A stretch of 64,000 nucleotides of DNA from Adiantum capillus-veneris (taxonomy: Eukaryota; Streptophyta; Polypodiopsida; Polypodiales; Pteridaceae), in the NCBI GenBank assembly GCA_014529385.2, contig CM043963.1:96348912-96412911 (forward strand). Direction: 5' to 3'. The notes below the pieces were generated by a model. The model did no database searches. It saw nothing but the letters and a program-made list of their open reading frames with translations, and was not told the origin of the DNA. This document shows positions 1 to 11,447 of the stretch, in pieces. Positions within the stretch are counted from its first letter, which is position 1. Each line of letters opens with the position of its first letter. The position numbers were made by a program, and so were the translations under genes.

Positions 1-1074
1 TATGAGCCTCGAGTCCCAATAATATCTTATGGCCCTTTTGAAAAGTGGGGTGTGGATGCAATAGGTCCCCTACCTCGTACTTCTACAGGGAAGGTTTTCA
101 TTATCATGGGTGTTGACTACATGACACGATGGGAGGAAGCAACAAGCACAACCCGAATCACAGCTGAAGAGGTATCAAAGTTTATTTTTGATCATATTTG
201 TAGTAGGTTTGGAACACCCCTAGAAATCTTATCAGATCGAGGCCCGGGTTTTAGGGCTGACCTTCTGAATGATCTCTTGAGCAGGTTAAAAGTGAAACAC
301 CTGCATTCCACACCCTACTATCCTCAATGCAATGGATTGGTGGAAAAAGTGAATGGAATGATATGTAAGATCATTTCTAAGCAGGTTGTGGACCGGCCTA
401 ATGATTGGGATTTCCATTTGACGGCTGCTCTTTGGGCGTATAGGACATCTTTCAAGGTATCTACCCAATTCACCCCTTTTCATCTAGTTTATGGACAGGA
501 AGCACTTCTCCCCATTGAGGTAGAGCTCTCAAGCTTGCGCGTTCTTGCAAGAGTGGCAAAAAAACCAAAAGAGGTTCTACATGAAAGGATCTTAGATCTC
601 CAACGACTTGAGCTAGATAGAGAAGAGTCCATTGATCACTACATCACCAAAGCGACAAGCCAAAGGGATAAAATCAACAAGAAGCTCAAGGGGAAAGGAT
701 TGAAGGAAGGTATGTTGGTTCTTCGCTATGATAACCGACTTGATACTCGACTTGACAAAAAGTTTTTGCAAAGATGGGAGGGACCTTTCATGATAAAAAC
801 AAAGTTTGGGAATGGTAGTTACAGATTAGCAGATTTATCAAGAAAACTCCACAAGACCAGAGTCAATGGATGGAGATTAAAGCCCTACTTTCAACGTATC
901 AATCCGTTGATAGGCAGTCATCTGCCTACATCGTCTAAGCTCCAAATTGACATGGCTCCCTTCGGCTTGGCAAATGCTCCACCTGTTTTTAAAGCTTTGA
1001 TGTGCAAAGAAGAACCAGCCTTGGAATCTGAACATACCCAGGGCAACCCTCCCATCTCCGATTTATGGGATTGA
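1..1074 (+). CDS. Ty3/gypsy integrase, C-terminal part (open to left edge)
   Basis: The frame is open from base 1 and ends at a TGA at 1072-1074. It encodes the catalytic core and C-terminal domain of a Ty3/gypsy integrase, the enzyme that inserts element cDNA into chromosomes. The DDE triad is visible: D in VDYMTRW, D in SDRGPGF and E in NGLVEKVNG. The C-terminal domain shows RWEGPFMI and NGSYRLADL. Similarity to the G2 integrase at 41.2-42.1 kb is clear (WGVDAI, SDxGPGFRA, TPYYPQCN). The N-terminal zinc domain would lie outside the window. From about base 907 the frame leaves integrase and enters a piece with the reverse-transcriptase motif PFGLANAPPVF, so the final 50 or so codons look like a rearrangement. 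The integrase part has no stop, unlike most retroelement frames here. Confidence 0.88.
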   Translation, partial: YEPRVPIISYGPFEKWGVDAIGPLPRTSTGKVFIIMGVDYMTRWEEATSTTRITAEEVSKFIFDHICSRFGTPLEILSDRGPGFRADLLNDLLSRLKVKHLHSTPYYPQCNGLVEKVNGMICKIISKQVVDRPNDWDFHLTAALWAYRTSFKVSTQFTPFHLVYGQEALLPIEVELSSLRVLARVAKKPKEVLHERILDLQRLELDREESIDHYITKATSQRDKINKKLKGKGLKEGMLVLRYDNRLDTRLDKKFLQRWEGPFMIKTKFGNGSYRLADLSRKLHKTRVNGWRLKPYFQRINPLIGSHLPTSSKLQIDMAPFGLANAPPVFKALMCKEEPALESEHTQGNPPISDLWD

Positions 1075-1899
1075 GGTAATGAAAAGCAGGTCTAAGGTAG
1101 TAAAAGAGTGCATGACACTCCTCCTATTGAAAAAAAAAAGGTGGAAAAGGAAAAATGACCAAAAAAAGAAAAAAAAAAGAAGAAAAATAAGCAACACCGT
1201 CCTCCTAAAGATATGAATATCTCTAGGCTTGGGGGAGGGCTAATATGAGTGGCATAAAATCGTAACCATCTTTTTGCAACATTTGTCAGCCTACTCAACG
1301 TCCTCTTCCTCATATGTGTATATATTTTTCTACGCTATTAAGTTATCTAGAGTAAATTCCACCTCTTCGTTTAACCTTTGTGGCGACACATACATTATAC
1401 TCTTCCCAAAAATGTCACCTTAGTCATATATTTATATTACCACCCTTTTCTTTTTTGCTTTGTAAATAGAATAATCATACAATAACCAACTATATACCCC
1501 CAAACTTTCTTACCTCTTGTGAATTAATAGTAGAAAAATAATATATCCATCTTCCACCCCATATAGATAAATTCCCATGGAAATCAACTCTCCACTTGTC
1601 TTTACCAAAGATTATGGTCCCTCTCTACAAGTCTTCTATGCCCCCTACATAGGTGGCCCAATATCTCTTAAGATTATACATATAGTTTCTCTCCTTTCAA
1701 AAAAGACTCCAATTGTATATTCTTTTCACAAGCAAATAATATTGGGCCCTCCTCTATTTGTTTAAGCATCATAGCCTTTTGAAAAAGCATGATTCCCCTT
1801 GGATGCATACAAGCAAAGGGCCCATACAAAAAGACTTGGAAGCAAAAGGTTCCCTAGCCTAGTGTGGACCTTCCAAACCGTATTCCTTGGTGCATGGGC
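1075..1899. other. Non-coding, AT-rich stretch after integrase
   Basis: No credible gene. An A-rich run with interspersed G lies at 1130-1185. Possibly the 3' untranslated part of the gypsy element, but no polypurine tract is certain. Confidence 0.4.
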
Positions 1900-2033
1900 A
1901 TGAAGAATAGTCCAAATTCATATCAAACATGTTGAGAAGGTCAATTTTGCCTTTTGAAGCATGTCATTCAGAGCTACAGGTAAAAGGTTATGGTCAAAAT
2001 AGTGTAAATCTGTTAGATTCGCAGCAAAAGGGA

Positions 2034-2064
2034 CAAGTAAATCAAGTAAATCAAGTAAATCAAG
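2034..2064. repeat. 9-bp tandem repeat, 3.4 copies
   Basis: CAAGTAAAT three times in perfect tandem, followed by CAAG. Confidence 0.9.
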
Positions 2065-2391
2065 AGGGTGAGATCTTATTTTTCCCCTACTCATCTTCTA
2101 GAAGAGCAATGAGTGTTCAAGGTCACTTGCATGTGATGGGACCAACCTAAAGATGCTTTCTAAATGCCAAGACAGACAAGTTGAGATATCCCGCAGGAGC
2201 CACCCGTAGGGCCTCATGGTGGGGCCCACCTACATTATGCACCCCTATGGAGCCTTCACGGTCTAAAATGATATTTTTGGTGAATAAATAGTCCCTTTTA
2301 TGTCCAATATTCAATGAGTGGTCAAAGGACACTTAATTAGGTCTAATCACTTACTCTAATTAAGTGTAGCATAATCCCACTCCTACACAAC

Positions 2392-2399
2392 TATAAATA
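2392..2399 (+). promoter_or_regulatory. TATA box
   Basis: TATAAATA in the context CTATAAATAGCCC. About 60 bases downstream the sequence turns pyrimidine-rich, as plant leaders often do. No gene start can be tied to it. Confidence 0.4.
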
Positions 2400-3333
2400 G
2401 CCCCCCTTGGAGAGACTCAAGGACACACACCTATATTTTCAACTTCATGTTGTTTCTTGATCAATAGTAGAGAAAACCCCAACTCTCCCTCTTTCACATC
2501 CTCCCTCCTAACCCTCCTCTTTTGGAGGAAGTGCAACTCTATTCTCCACTCTTTCCATTCTACAATCTCTTACTCCATCAACCCAATAAATCATTTGTAG
2601 CACCTCAATAACTTGTAAATACATCATGATCTCTCTCGTGGTTATGTTAATGATCATGAAATCATCTTCAAAACTTTCAAGTGTCGCAATTCGTGATGGT
2701 TAGCCAGCGTCTGTCCTCCCCTTAAAAGGTGTGCGAGAAATCAAGTAAGTGTTATATTCTCAATTTACCATTGGTTTGTTTCTCCACACTTATTCAATTG
2801 GTCTAAAGAAATTTCTCACTCCAACTCTCTTTTGCTTCATTACATATGCATGTGGCTACCTCTCATGGTGATTTTATTTGTGTCATGGCATTGCATAGAT
2901 GGAGATGAGCTCTCTATGCAAAGTGTGTTAGTTTTATGTAAGTGATTCTCTTGTGTGTTTGAGAGGCAAGTTTTGTGCGCATGATTTTTTGATGAGTGCT
3001 TGAGAGAGGAAGAGTTTGGATGTATTATGGGTATTCTTATGGGGAGAAGGTGAATGCTATTTCACAAATTGCATATTTCATTTTGATGCACGGCATTGGG
3101 TTGCATAATCGTTGATGGTGTTCAAGTGTCCAAAGTGTATATAGAGTAAGGGGGTTTTCAAAGTGTGTTGCTTGAGTGGGTGAGTGCAAGTGTTATTTTG
3201 ATTGGTTTCCTTCTCTACTCCCAAAAGAAGGTGGTGCCCCAAGTAATGTGCGTACCTCTTTACGAACATTTTGTGAGGGTAGGCCCATTGGTTTGAGTTT
3301 AGAGGCCCCATTTCAAAAAGCTCGCCCTCAGCG

Positions 3334-4500
3334 TGTCAAAACAACCAGACCAATATGAGTCCGAAAAAGCATGTAGGTCTGGCGGCAATGATCCCCCCTT
3401 GGGATAAAACAAGCCAAGATGTGCAGTGCCACTAAGGTAGCCGAAAATCCTCTTGATAGCCTGCCAATGCTTAGACCCTGGACTATGCATAAATTTGCTG
3501 ACCTGTGAGACTGCAAACTGAATATTTGGCCAACAACAATTTCGTAAAGAGTGACATCAGTAGGATTGCCAACATCATGTAGACTCAAATTCAAACCTGT
3601 TTCCATGGGGGTGGCAAGAGGTTTGCAATCCTCAAGTCCAAACTTACATAGCAATGTCTCTATGTAACTTTTTTGACACAAGGCAATACCAGCATCACAC
3701 TACTTAAACTGTATACCCAAGTAATGATGCAACAACCCCAAATCTTTCATCTTGAAATTAGAATTCAAATCAGCCTTAAATTCAGCAATATGTCTCTCAT
3801 TTGGTCCAGTGATCAACAAATCATTGACATAAAGAACCACAATGAGAAGGACATCACCCTCATGCTTTACATACAATGTGCTTTTTGTTGGACTGTTACG
3901 AAAGCCTCGTTTAACCAAATGAGTGTCAGCTTTCTCATACCAAGCACGAGGAGATTGCTTTACATACAATGTGCTTTTTGTTGGATTGTTACGAAAGCCT
4001 CGTTTAACCAAATGAGTGTCAGCTTTCTCATACCAAGCACGAGGAGATTGCTTCAACCCATACAAAGCCTTCTTACATTTTCACACTTTGTCCTCTTGTC
4101 TTTTTATGACAAAACTGCGAGGCTGTGTTACATAAACCTTTTCAAATATGTCACCATTCAAGAAAGTAGTAACAATGTCTGATTGATGTACATCCCAACC
4201 AAAATGAGCTGCCAATGCACATAGAAAACACAAAGTAGTCATACGACAATTGGGAGCAAAAGTCTCTTCATAATCTATGCCTTTTTGTTGTGCATAACCC
4301 TTTGCAACAAGTCGAGCCTTATGGCGATCGATCTCACCATCTGGCTTGCATTTCAACTTGTAAACCCACTTCATACTAATGGCCTTTTTGTCAGGAGGAA
4401 AATCACATAAAGTCCATGTGTCATTTTCTATAAGTGCATCATATTCTGATTGCGGCAGCCATCCATTTTTTTGAATTCTGTACTTCATCAAAAGACACAG
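3334..4500 (-). pseudogene. copia reverse transcriptase / RNase H start (C1)
   Basis: Broken copy of the copia reverse transcriptase, which would make cDNA from element RNA. It is readable in several frames: a 5' part with KWVYKLKCKPDGEIDRHKARLVAKGYAQ, a middle part with MYGLKQSPRAWYEKAD, and a 3' part reaching the first RNase H motif. The catalytic YADD box of the sister copy reads YVND here, so the second-position and first aspartate sites are changed. A 93-bp in-frame tandem duplication sits in the palm region. About 36 bases present in the sister copy are missing near 4480. Not functional. Confidence 0.9.
3863..4048 (-). repeat. 93-bp in-frame tandem duplication inside reverse transcriptase
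   Basis: Unit 1 is 3863-3955 and unit 2 is 3956-4048. They differ at very few bases. Each encodes the same 31 residues starting QSPRAWYEKAD. The sister copy at 23.1 kb has the segment once. Confidence 0.95.
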
Positions 4501-5982
4501 CCAAAGCATAATAATCTGATGCATAAGATGCATGGCGAGAGCCTGAATGAGTATGACTAGACAAAGGTGCATCCAATTTACTCTCACGCAAAGTGTGCAC
4601 CAGCCATTTTGGCATACCTCTAGCCTGCTCATTTTCAGCCCTTTCCTCATCAAGTACATCATGTACATCTGCATCTGTAATAGGATGATCTGTAACATTT
4701 TCAGAAATCCCCATAGGCTGTACATTTGCCTCATTAGAACTTACATTCGTATTTCCACCATTGAAAAGAGGCAATAAAGTGTCATAAATGTCCTGTGAGC
4801 TTACATTACTGTCTCTAGTACATGACAGCAAGGGCTGAACAGAATCTTCCACAAACACTACATCCCGTGAAACTAGAATACGTTTTGTTTGTGGATGATA
4901 CAACCTGTAACCTTTGCTTTTAGCACTATAACCAACAAAAATACATTTGACAGCCTTATCATCTAATTTTCTGCGCTGTGTTTGTGGCACCAAAGCATAT
5001 GCCAAACAACCAAAAATACGCATGTGCTCAATAGAAAGCTTTCTATCATGCCATGCTTCATATGGAATAATAGACTGCAAAGCTATCATAGGACACCTGT
5101 TTAGTACATAAGCTGCACAGATGATGGCCTCAAGCCAAAAAGATGCGGCAATGCTTGACTTTTGACCATACATCGTGCCATTTCCATAAGTGACCTGTTT
5201 TTCCTCTTAGCAACACCATTTTGCTGAGGTGTATAAGGAACTGTACATTGGTGTTTTATCCCATGACTAGCCAGAAATGCATTGAATTCATGAGACATAT
5301 ACTCCCCCCCTCGATCGAAATGGAGGGTGCCCATAGTACATTTTGAAACATTTTTAGCCATAGCCAGAAATTGTTTGAAGCACATAAAAACTTCAGACTT
5401 TTCTTTAAGTATAAATACCCATGCATGCTTGGAGTAATCATCAATAAAAGTCACGAAGTACAGGTAATTGCCCAAGGACGGAGTTTGCATGGGCCCACAA
5501 ACATCACTATGCACAAATTGCAACTTGCATGTGGCCCTAACTGAACCATCCTTTGGAAACTTAGAATGCTGCATCTTATCCAAAATACAGCCTTCACAAA
5601 TATGTTTGATAGGTGCTTCAAGAGGCGGCAAAGAAGCAACCATATCAGATTTTTGCAAACGCAGCAAATTGACAAAATTCAGATGACCAAAATGTGCATG
5701 CCAAAGTTTTGCATCTGAAATATCCCTTGAATTTGCAACTACATTTGCAAAATTTTGTCCACACTTGTCATACAAAGTGAGCTTATACAACCCACGGCAC
5801 AAAAGGTCAGATGCAACAATTTCATCAAAATTGAGATCATGAATTGTACATCTGCCATCCACAAATTTGACCACAAGTCCAAGTCTAGCAAGTGCGGATA
5901 CAAACAAGAGATTCTTCTTGATCCCAGGTACATAAAGTGCATCAACAAGTGTAAAGAAACTGCCATTTTCAGTAGTAAGCAC
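4439..5982 (-). pseudogene. copia integrase with GAG-pre-integrase domain (C1)
   Basis: Two overlapping minus-strand frames (5982-5101 and 5173-4439) cover the zinc-binding pre-integrase region (LWHAHFGHLNF, then CEGCILDKMQ), the integrase core (FIDDYSKHAWVF, FDRGGEYMS) and the copia C-terminal segment (VFGCLAYALVP-like, YHPQTKRILVSRDVVF). The catalytic triad is damaged: the position normally held by glutamate reads K in NGVAKRKNR. A frameshift near 5130 separates the core from the C-terminal part. A relic, homologous to 21.3-22.6 kb. Confidence 0.9.
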
Positions 5983-5999
5983 AATCTTTCCAACTCCGT

Positions 6000-6394
6000 G
6001 AAGTGGATAAGAGGCATTGTTGGCACAAGTGGCTGAATTCCCATGAGGGACAGACTCAAGAGAGGTAAATAATTCACGATGTGAGGTAATGTGCTTTGTA
6101 GCACCACTGTCAAAATATCACACATGTGAATCTGTAGCAACAACTGACAAGCATGCATCATGGACAACAGGATTGTAAGTGCACTCTGCGCTAAAAGCCC
6201 ATTCTGCATCAACATCAGCATCATAGTCTCCTTTCACAGAAGACTCAACAATGGCTGCATTTGTAGTGGAACCAGCATTTGCAATGGAACCACCCTCTTC
6301 CTTCTTAACCTCTTTGGCCTTCAAGTTAGGACACGACTTGACCAAGTGATCATTAGCTTTACAATAATGGCAACGTATCTACTTTTTGCCCTTA
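6000..6394 (-). pseudogene. copia zinc knuckle and protease (C1)
   Basis: On the minus strand this encodes the CCHC knuckle region (HYCKANDHLVKSCPNLK) followed by the aspartic protease motif YFDSGATKHIT. The tryptophan codon just before YFDSG in the sister copy is TGA here (6118-6120 region), a premature stop. The 5' end is cut: at 6394/6395 the frame abuts LTR sequence. Confidence 0.85.
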
Positions 6395-6561
6395 GCACAC
6401 AATAGAGAGCGTGTTACTTAGTATGCAATGGAAAGATAGATAGCCCTAGAGTGATGGGCGTATATACAATGCTCGGGGGAAAAAAAATCCTAAAGAGGAA
6501 AAAAATGCCCCGGAGGTCCTAGTGTGTTCACACACATCACTACCACATGTATATGGTAGCA
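6395..6561 (-). repeat. Partial copia LTR (C1 5' LTR remnant)
   Basis: Reverse complement of the first 167 or so bases of the 227-bp LTR found at 19290 and 24241. It begins TGCTACCATATACATG where the intact LTR has TGTTACC, and ends inside the LTR at a deletion junction with the zinc-knuckle region. Confidence 0.92.
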
Positions 6562-9500
6562 CGTTCTGCACTCTACGCGTTTCCACATGCAAGCTTCATG
6601 TGCATCCTGAGCTTCCCCTCTTCTGCGTCCAATTCTTCCTCTTCCCTCTTACCTCTTCATTCTATACGTCGCCCTCTTCATCCAAGCGTGGCATTCCACT
6701 TCCTCTGTCTGCAGCCTAGATATTCGCAGTGCCTTCATCCTACGTCGTCACTTCACCCATTGGGGGCCACAACATTTATCTCTTTGTGATGGACGTCGTC
6801 ACTGCTCGGCGTTAGTACAACATGTGAGGCAAAGGTGTACATCTCCACATATGTCCAGCCCTCAACAGTCGTGACCTCTTCTGCATCATGCCTATGTTGG
6901 TGGATAACCTGGTGATAGTGCACACTGAGAGCATAGCACTCTTGTTGATGAAGGGGAAGGAGGTGTCATGGCATGGCTTTGCCTAGAGGATTATTCGCTC
7001 TGACATGTTGCGCGAGCTGAATTGGATGAAAGAAGGGTGTCCTTGGAGCGTATGTCGATAGTGGTAGAGGATGTGAGGTTATCTCCTGGCGACACTCACC
7101 ATGTGCCCGCCAGAAACTATGCAATCGATGGCAGCTTCTGTTTGAGGTTGTCTTACTCTGTTTTTTCTTGTGACCCTTTGTTCTGACAGGTTTCATCATT
7201 GTTGTTTGCACTGATGCAACCGCATGTTATGCTGCATCCCAGGAGATGAAGAGAGCATCGTTTTCTTAGTTGTTCTCTACAAAGCCTTTTGCTGCAAGAT
7301 TCAGTGCATTGGCATTCAAATTAGTATGCTGCAGCCTGAGGTATAGCGTGGCCATTATTTTCTTTTGTGATCTATGATGAACGTCACTGTTTGGGTTTCG
7401 TGTGTTTGCTAACAAGTTCTGGAGGCTATGCCTCTTCCTATTTGCATTTTGCAGCTCAAGCCACCTGCGAAGATTCACCCAATCTCCACATCACACATGC
7501 AAATGATGCAAGATTCTTCCCTGGGCTGAGTGTACCATTTTATTCCCACCCTTGCTATACCCTTCCTCTTGAGTGTTGACCTCGAGGTGCAGACTCAATT
7601 ACAAATTCTGTATTGAAGCTGCTTCTGATTTTTGAACATTTCACTGTCTGCCTTAAGCTTTTTATCGAGATAAACTAACTCGTCATTGTAAACGTGTAGG
7701 TCCGTCCCTGCTGTCATGAAGATTCAGAGTTATGTGTGCAACTTTTTCTCTGCAGGATTGCTTCATTAATGTTTAATCTTGTAATTGTTTATTGCCTATG
7801 GATGCCGCCAGTTGTTGCAGTCCTCATAGCATTTTTGAATTATCTTTTGTAATATTGACAACACCTATGTGTCTATATTGGAAACTGAGTCGTTGTAATG
7901 ATCGTCGTACATCTGAAGCGAGGGTTTTTTCTTGGGGATTATCAAAAAGTGTGCTTGCACATTATGTACTGAGCAAGGTTAATAGTAGACAAAACTTATG
8001 TTGAACGGGACCTTGAATGTGGATGGATGTCAAGGGATGGTGTCGAAAGTAGTTGAGCTTCTTCCAGAATATAATTGACATTACTTATTATAATGCCTCT
8101 TGAAAGGTTATTTTCCTCATGGATTCTCCCTGTAATTTCAATGTTTGTGACCCTCATGGTGCGCAAACAAGAGAGATTCTCCTTGCAATGCTTGAGAGCT
8201 ATTGTCTCTAGTCCTTGAGCCCATAGAAAATATTTGTATCTCCGTTTTTATCATGAGCGATATATTCTTTCTCTAGCTCTGTAATTAGCCAAGACTTCCG
8301 CTTCAGAAGCAGAGGCCTTGTTAAAGTGGCAACCTGTAAGATATCCTTCTGTTTAAGCACATTCTAAGGAAATGTAATTCGCTTTATTACTTTTGATAGC
8401 CTCTCATTTAAAGTCAAACGTGAAGGTTGCCCCAAAGATCATAGACATGGTTAAAAAGATATTAAATAATATATTTCCTTGTGATATTATGGTGATCTTT
8501 CTATCTAATAATTCCATTCATGTCGAGTATATAAGTCACAGCAAATTGAACTATTGTATACTTGCATTTTATGGTCATGCCTCCGAGTTTTCTTGCATCA
8601 TTCTTTCTTTGGTATCCCTTGTGCTCAATGCAAGCACAGTTCTAAGCTGGCAGTTTGGGGATTGTAGACAAAAAGATTCCTACACTCTTGAACTATTCTA
8701 GGAGTTGTCTTGGATTCGGGCATACCCTTGAACTACGAGAGCGGTGCACTAACTCCACCTTGAAGCTGTTGGAGCCATCATGGAGCTATGGGTTTCAAGC
8801 ACAACAAGAACCACATGAGTGCGATGTTCTCCATGTGTGTGAGGCCTTCGGAGGAGGGTTGTTGTAGCCTTGCCGAAGCATAGAGGAGGCGTAGAGCTTC
8901 TTGCAATAGTCATGCTGGGCATATCTTGCAATCAAGGTGCTTCAAGAGTTGACATTGCAAATAGAAAGCTCATGAATGACTTCTTATGCTTTGTAAGGGC
9001 ACCACATTTGGCTTACATATTGACCAAAGCATTTCCAATCAGTGTTAGAAAAAACAAAGGTATAGTGTATTCTAACCGCAGCTAAAATCATATAATCCCA
9101 GTTAGATTTTATATAATTGTCATGTGATAGCATGGTAGATTTGCTTTTCTACATGGTAAAGTAGATCTTTTCTATATGGTAAAGTAGCAGTTTGTATGTA
9201 TTTATTTCTCCAAGCACCATTATTACAAGTGGAGATACTTTTAGATCTGCATTGTCGCTATACTTTTATTAACATCATAGGCCTCGGGTCTAGCAAGCAG
9301 TTGGGAGATATTTTAACATACAGGGCTTGCCTCTGAGCTAAGATTATTTAAACAGCAAGATAATAGTAGAGTCTAATGCACATAATTGGAGGAGTTTAAA
9401 GTGTGATGGGTCTCAGTTGAGGGAAGTGTGTAAAGATGTTAAGTGATTTTTATAAGGCTTGATTGGTCAATGAGTTTCAAGTGAGTAAATTTTGACAACC

Positions 9501-9591
9501 TATTTTAGGAAAAGAATATATACATGGGAGTCGAGCCATGACAGTAAAAGCTTGCTAGCTAGGGCGTCTATCAATGCCCACAAAGCCATCA

Positions 9592-9592
<1 letters not shown>
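6562..9592. other. No supported gene
   Basis: Three kilobases with only short, unrelated frames. Ser/Pro-rich stretches at 6.5-6.8 kb are compositional. Parts of 6.8-7.6 kb resemble a decayed transcript, but no conserved domain could be read. Confidence 0.4.

Positions 9593-9630
<38 letters not shown>
9593..9630. repeat. (CA)19 microsatellite
   Basis: Perfect dinucleotide run abutting the left arm of the inverted repeat that begins at 9638. Confidence 0.97.
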
Positions 9631-9634
<4 letters not shown>

Positions 9635-9727
9635 AGGAAAAATGGATTGTTCTCTCTATAACAAATAATGACAGATCAAGAGCAAGGGCATTATGCTCAC
9701 GTAATCTAACATTGTGGCAAGCCATCA

Positions 9728-9780
9728 TTCTTCTATAGACAATTGGACGAGTACCAAGACTTAGATTGTCTATAGAAGAA
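9728..9780. repeat. Hairpin with 16-bp perfect stem
   Basis: TTCTTCTATAGACAAT (9728-9743) pairs with its exact reverse complement at 9765-9780, with a 21-base loop. It lies just inside the left arm of the larger inverted repeat. Confidence 0.85.
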
Positions 9781-9910
9781 AGGTGGACTCTTGAAAGGTG
9801 TAGTACAAAAGCTTAAAAGTTAAGAGCTATAGCCATGTGGGAAACTCCAAAAGAGTGAGGGGGTGGATCTACATCAATTATTGATGCCCATTCCTTTCCC
9901 CACGTGCACA

Positions 9911-9913
<3 letters not shown>

Positions 9914-9975
<62 letters not shown>
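9914..9975. repeat. (TC)n microsatellite
   Basis: About 30 dinucleotide units, inside the inverted-repeat element. Antisense translation gives meaningless Arg-Glu runs. Confidence 0.95.
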
Positions 9976-9981
<6 letters not shown>

Positions 9982-10139
9982 TTGCATCCTCGCCTTCCTT
10001 TATCTCTTGTAAAATAATAACTGCTATAGCAGTAAAAGAAGCATGAGATTTTATGTACTTGTAATTTTCAAGGCACACCAAAAGATTAAAAGAAGGAAGG
10101 TTGTTAAACTCGTTTACCAATGAGCTCGTATGGGATGAT

Positions 10140-10839
10140 GGGATTCACTATTAATAATGGGAGGATGTCACATACGTCCTCACAAACAAGCTTTCAACTA
10201 ATTAACAATAATGCAATGGTGAAGTGGATGGCATGATCACGGCTTCCTACAGTCAAGTTGCATGATGTTTTCATGCATGATGGCTTGCCACAATGTTAGA
10301 TTACGTGAGCATAATGCCCTTGCTCTTGATCTGTCATGATTTGTTATAGAGAGAAAAATCCATTTTATGTGTGCTTTATATCCCATGTTGGAAGCCTACT
10401 GAGTAGGTAGCTAGTATCATTTATCTTTGAGATTAAGATTTGTATCAATTTACGAAGGAAATGTTGTTCATTTTTTTGACAAATTACATTGAATCAATTG
10501 GTTTATTTTAATCTAGTATTCATTTTATTTGTTGTTTTTCATGGTGATATGTTTTCTCAAATGATAGCACACTACAATTTACACTTCTGATCATTTACAG
10601 TTCAACATGTATTATTGCAAAGCATGTGCTTCTAAAATTGTCATGTTACTAGTATACATAAAATAGTGGGTCATTACATTCCGTAAAAATCCATATGGGG
10701 AAATGGCTAATTACGAGAATGTCCATATCTTGTCCGTATGTAGGGGAGTATGTTAGAATTTTAGATACCGTATATAAGGGGGGTTTCTCTACTTTGGATG
10801 CACGTATGTGACAACCTCCCATTATTAATAGTGAATCCC
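10140..10839. repeat. Second inverted repeat, 38-bp arms, interleaved with the first
   Basis: Arms 10140-10177 and 10802-10839 match 37 of 38 bases as reverse complements, beginning GGGATTCACTATTAATAA. A third, shorter relative of the arm end (GAGTGAATCCCCCGGGG) lies at about 11048-11064. The left arm falls inside the preceding inverted repeat, so the two are interleaved. No coding content. Confidence 0.75.
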
Positions 10840-11447
10840 TCGGGGTCACTATGCTATACACTTTTTGACTAGTTTTACTCAGTTAGATCATGTTGCATAA
10901 ATTTTATATGTAAAATAGGGGTATGATAGTTTTCTACATTGATTTTTATATAAGCATAGAAAGGAGGGTCATATTCCCTAGTATGAGTCGTATATAGGGG
11001 TTTTATCAAAGTTGTCTGCTCACAGGTGGCGTCCCATTTTGTATATAGAGTGAATCCCCCGGGGATGGTAGGTGCTCTTGTAAATAGAATGAGGTATCAT
11101 GAGTTCTTGTTGAGTCAGTTCTTTCTCCATTTTGGGTGGAGAGCATCTGAACCTTCTTCCTGCATTTCCTTGTAAAGTCTTTCTTCCACTTGCGGTAGCT
11201 CCACCTTTATCAAAGGGTAGGGCAATGATTGTTGATTCCATTGAGCAGTGATTTGGTTGGGAGTGAGCTACTGAGTTACATTGACTTAATGGAGAACTCT
11301 CAACTCTCAACCCATTGCCGCTTTCCATTCAGCATCTACTTGATGGACAATCTTCTCTTTCAACGCATCTTCTCCAGAAAGCCGGATCATTGGCACTTGA
11401 TCTTCTTTAGTGATTGGTACTTGAAACTATGAATCTCTTGCTAGCCC

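Larger units (their letters stand above)
1900..2830 (+). promoter_or_regulatory. LTR-like or promoter-like region
   Basis: This stretch lies downstream of a gypsy integrase, holds no long frame, and has a TATA box (TATAAATA, 2392-2399) followed by a pyrimidine-rich leader (2455-2590). That fits the U3-R layout of a retroelement LTR or a plant promoter. No second copy is visible in the window, so LTR ends cannot be set. A 9-bp tandem repeat lies near its left side. Confidence 0.3.
3334..6561 (-). mobile_element. Ty1/copia element C1, truncated and decayed
   Basis: A minus-strand relative of the full-length copia element at 19290-24467. Read on the minus strand it holds a partial LTR (6561-6395), zinc knuckle, protease, integrase and reverse transcriptase, and breaks off in RNase H at about 3334, where homology to the other copy ends (after the GACACGC of that copy). 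Gag, the primer-binding site and the rest of the 5' LTR are missing because LTR sequence runs straight into the zinc-knuckle region at 6394/6395. The 3' LTR is absent. Many substitutions, small deletions and a 93-bp tandem duplication show it is older than the other copy. Confidence 0.93.
9638..10366. repeat. Inverted repeat, arms of about 91 bp (MITE-like)
   Basis: Left arm 9638-9728 is the near-perfect reverse complement of right arm 10277-10366. Both begin AAAATGGATT and contain GAGCAAGGGCATTATGCTC. The interior holds a 16-bp hairpin and a (CT)n run. No coding sequence. No target duplication could be set. Likely a non-autonomous inverted-repeat element. Confidence 0.75.

Noticed and set aside
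6522-6789. Ser/Pro-rich overlapping frames just outside the copia LTR
   Set aside because: Low-complexity composition, two overlapping frames equally open, no domain and no start context that favours either.
8870-9085. Frame containing HLAYILTKAF, reminiscent of the copia polyprotein end (ADILTKAL)
   Set aside because: No other RNase H motif can be read upstream and no polypurine tract or LTR follows. A ten-residue resemblance is not enough.
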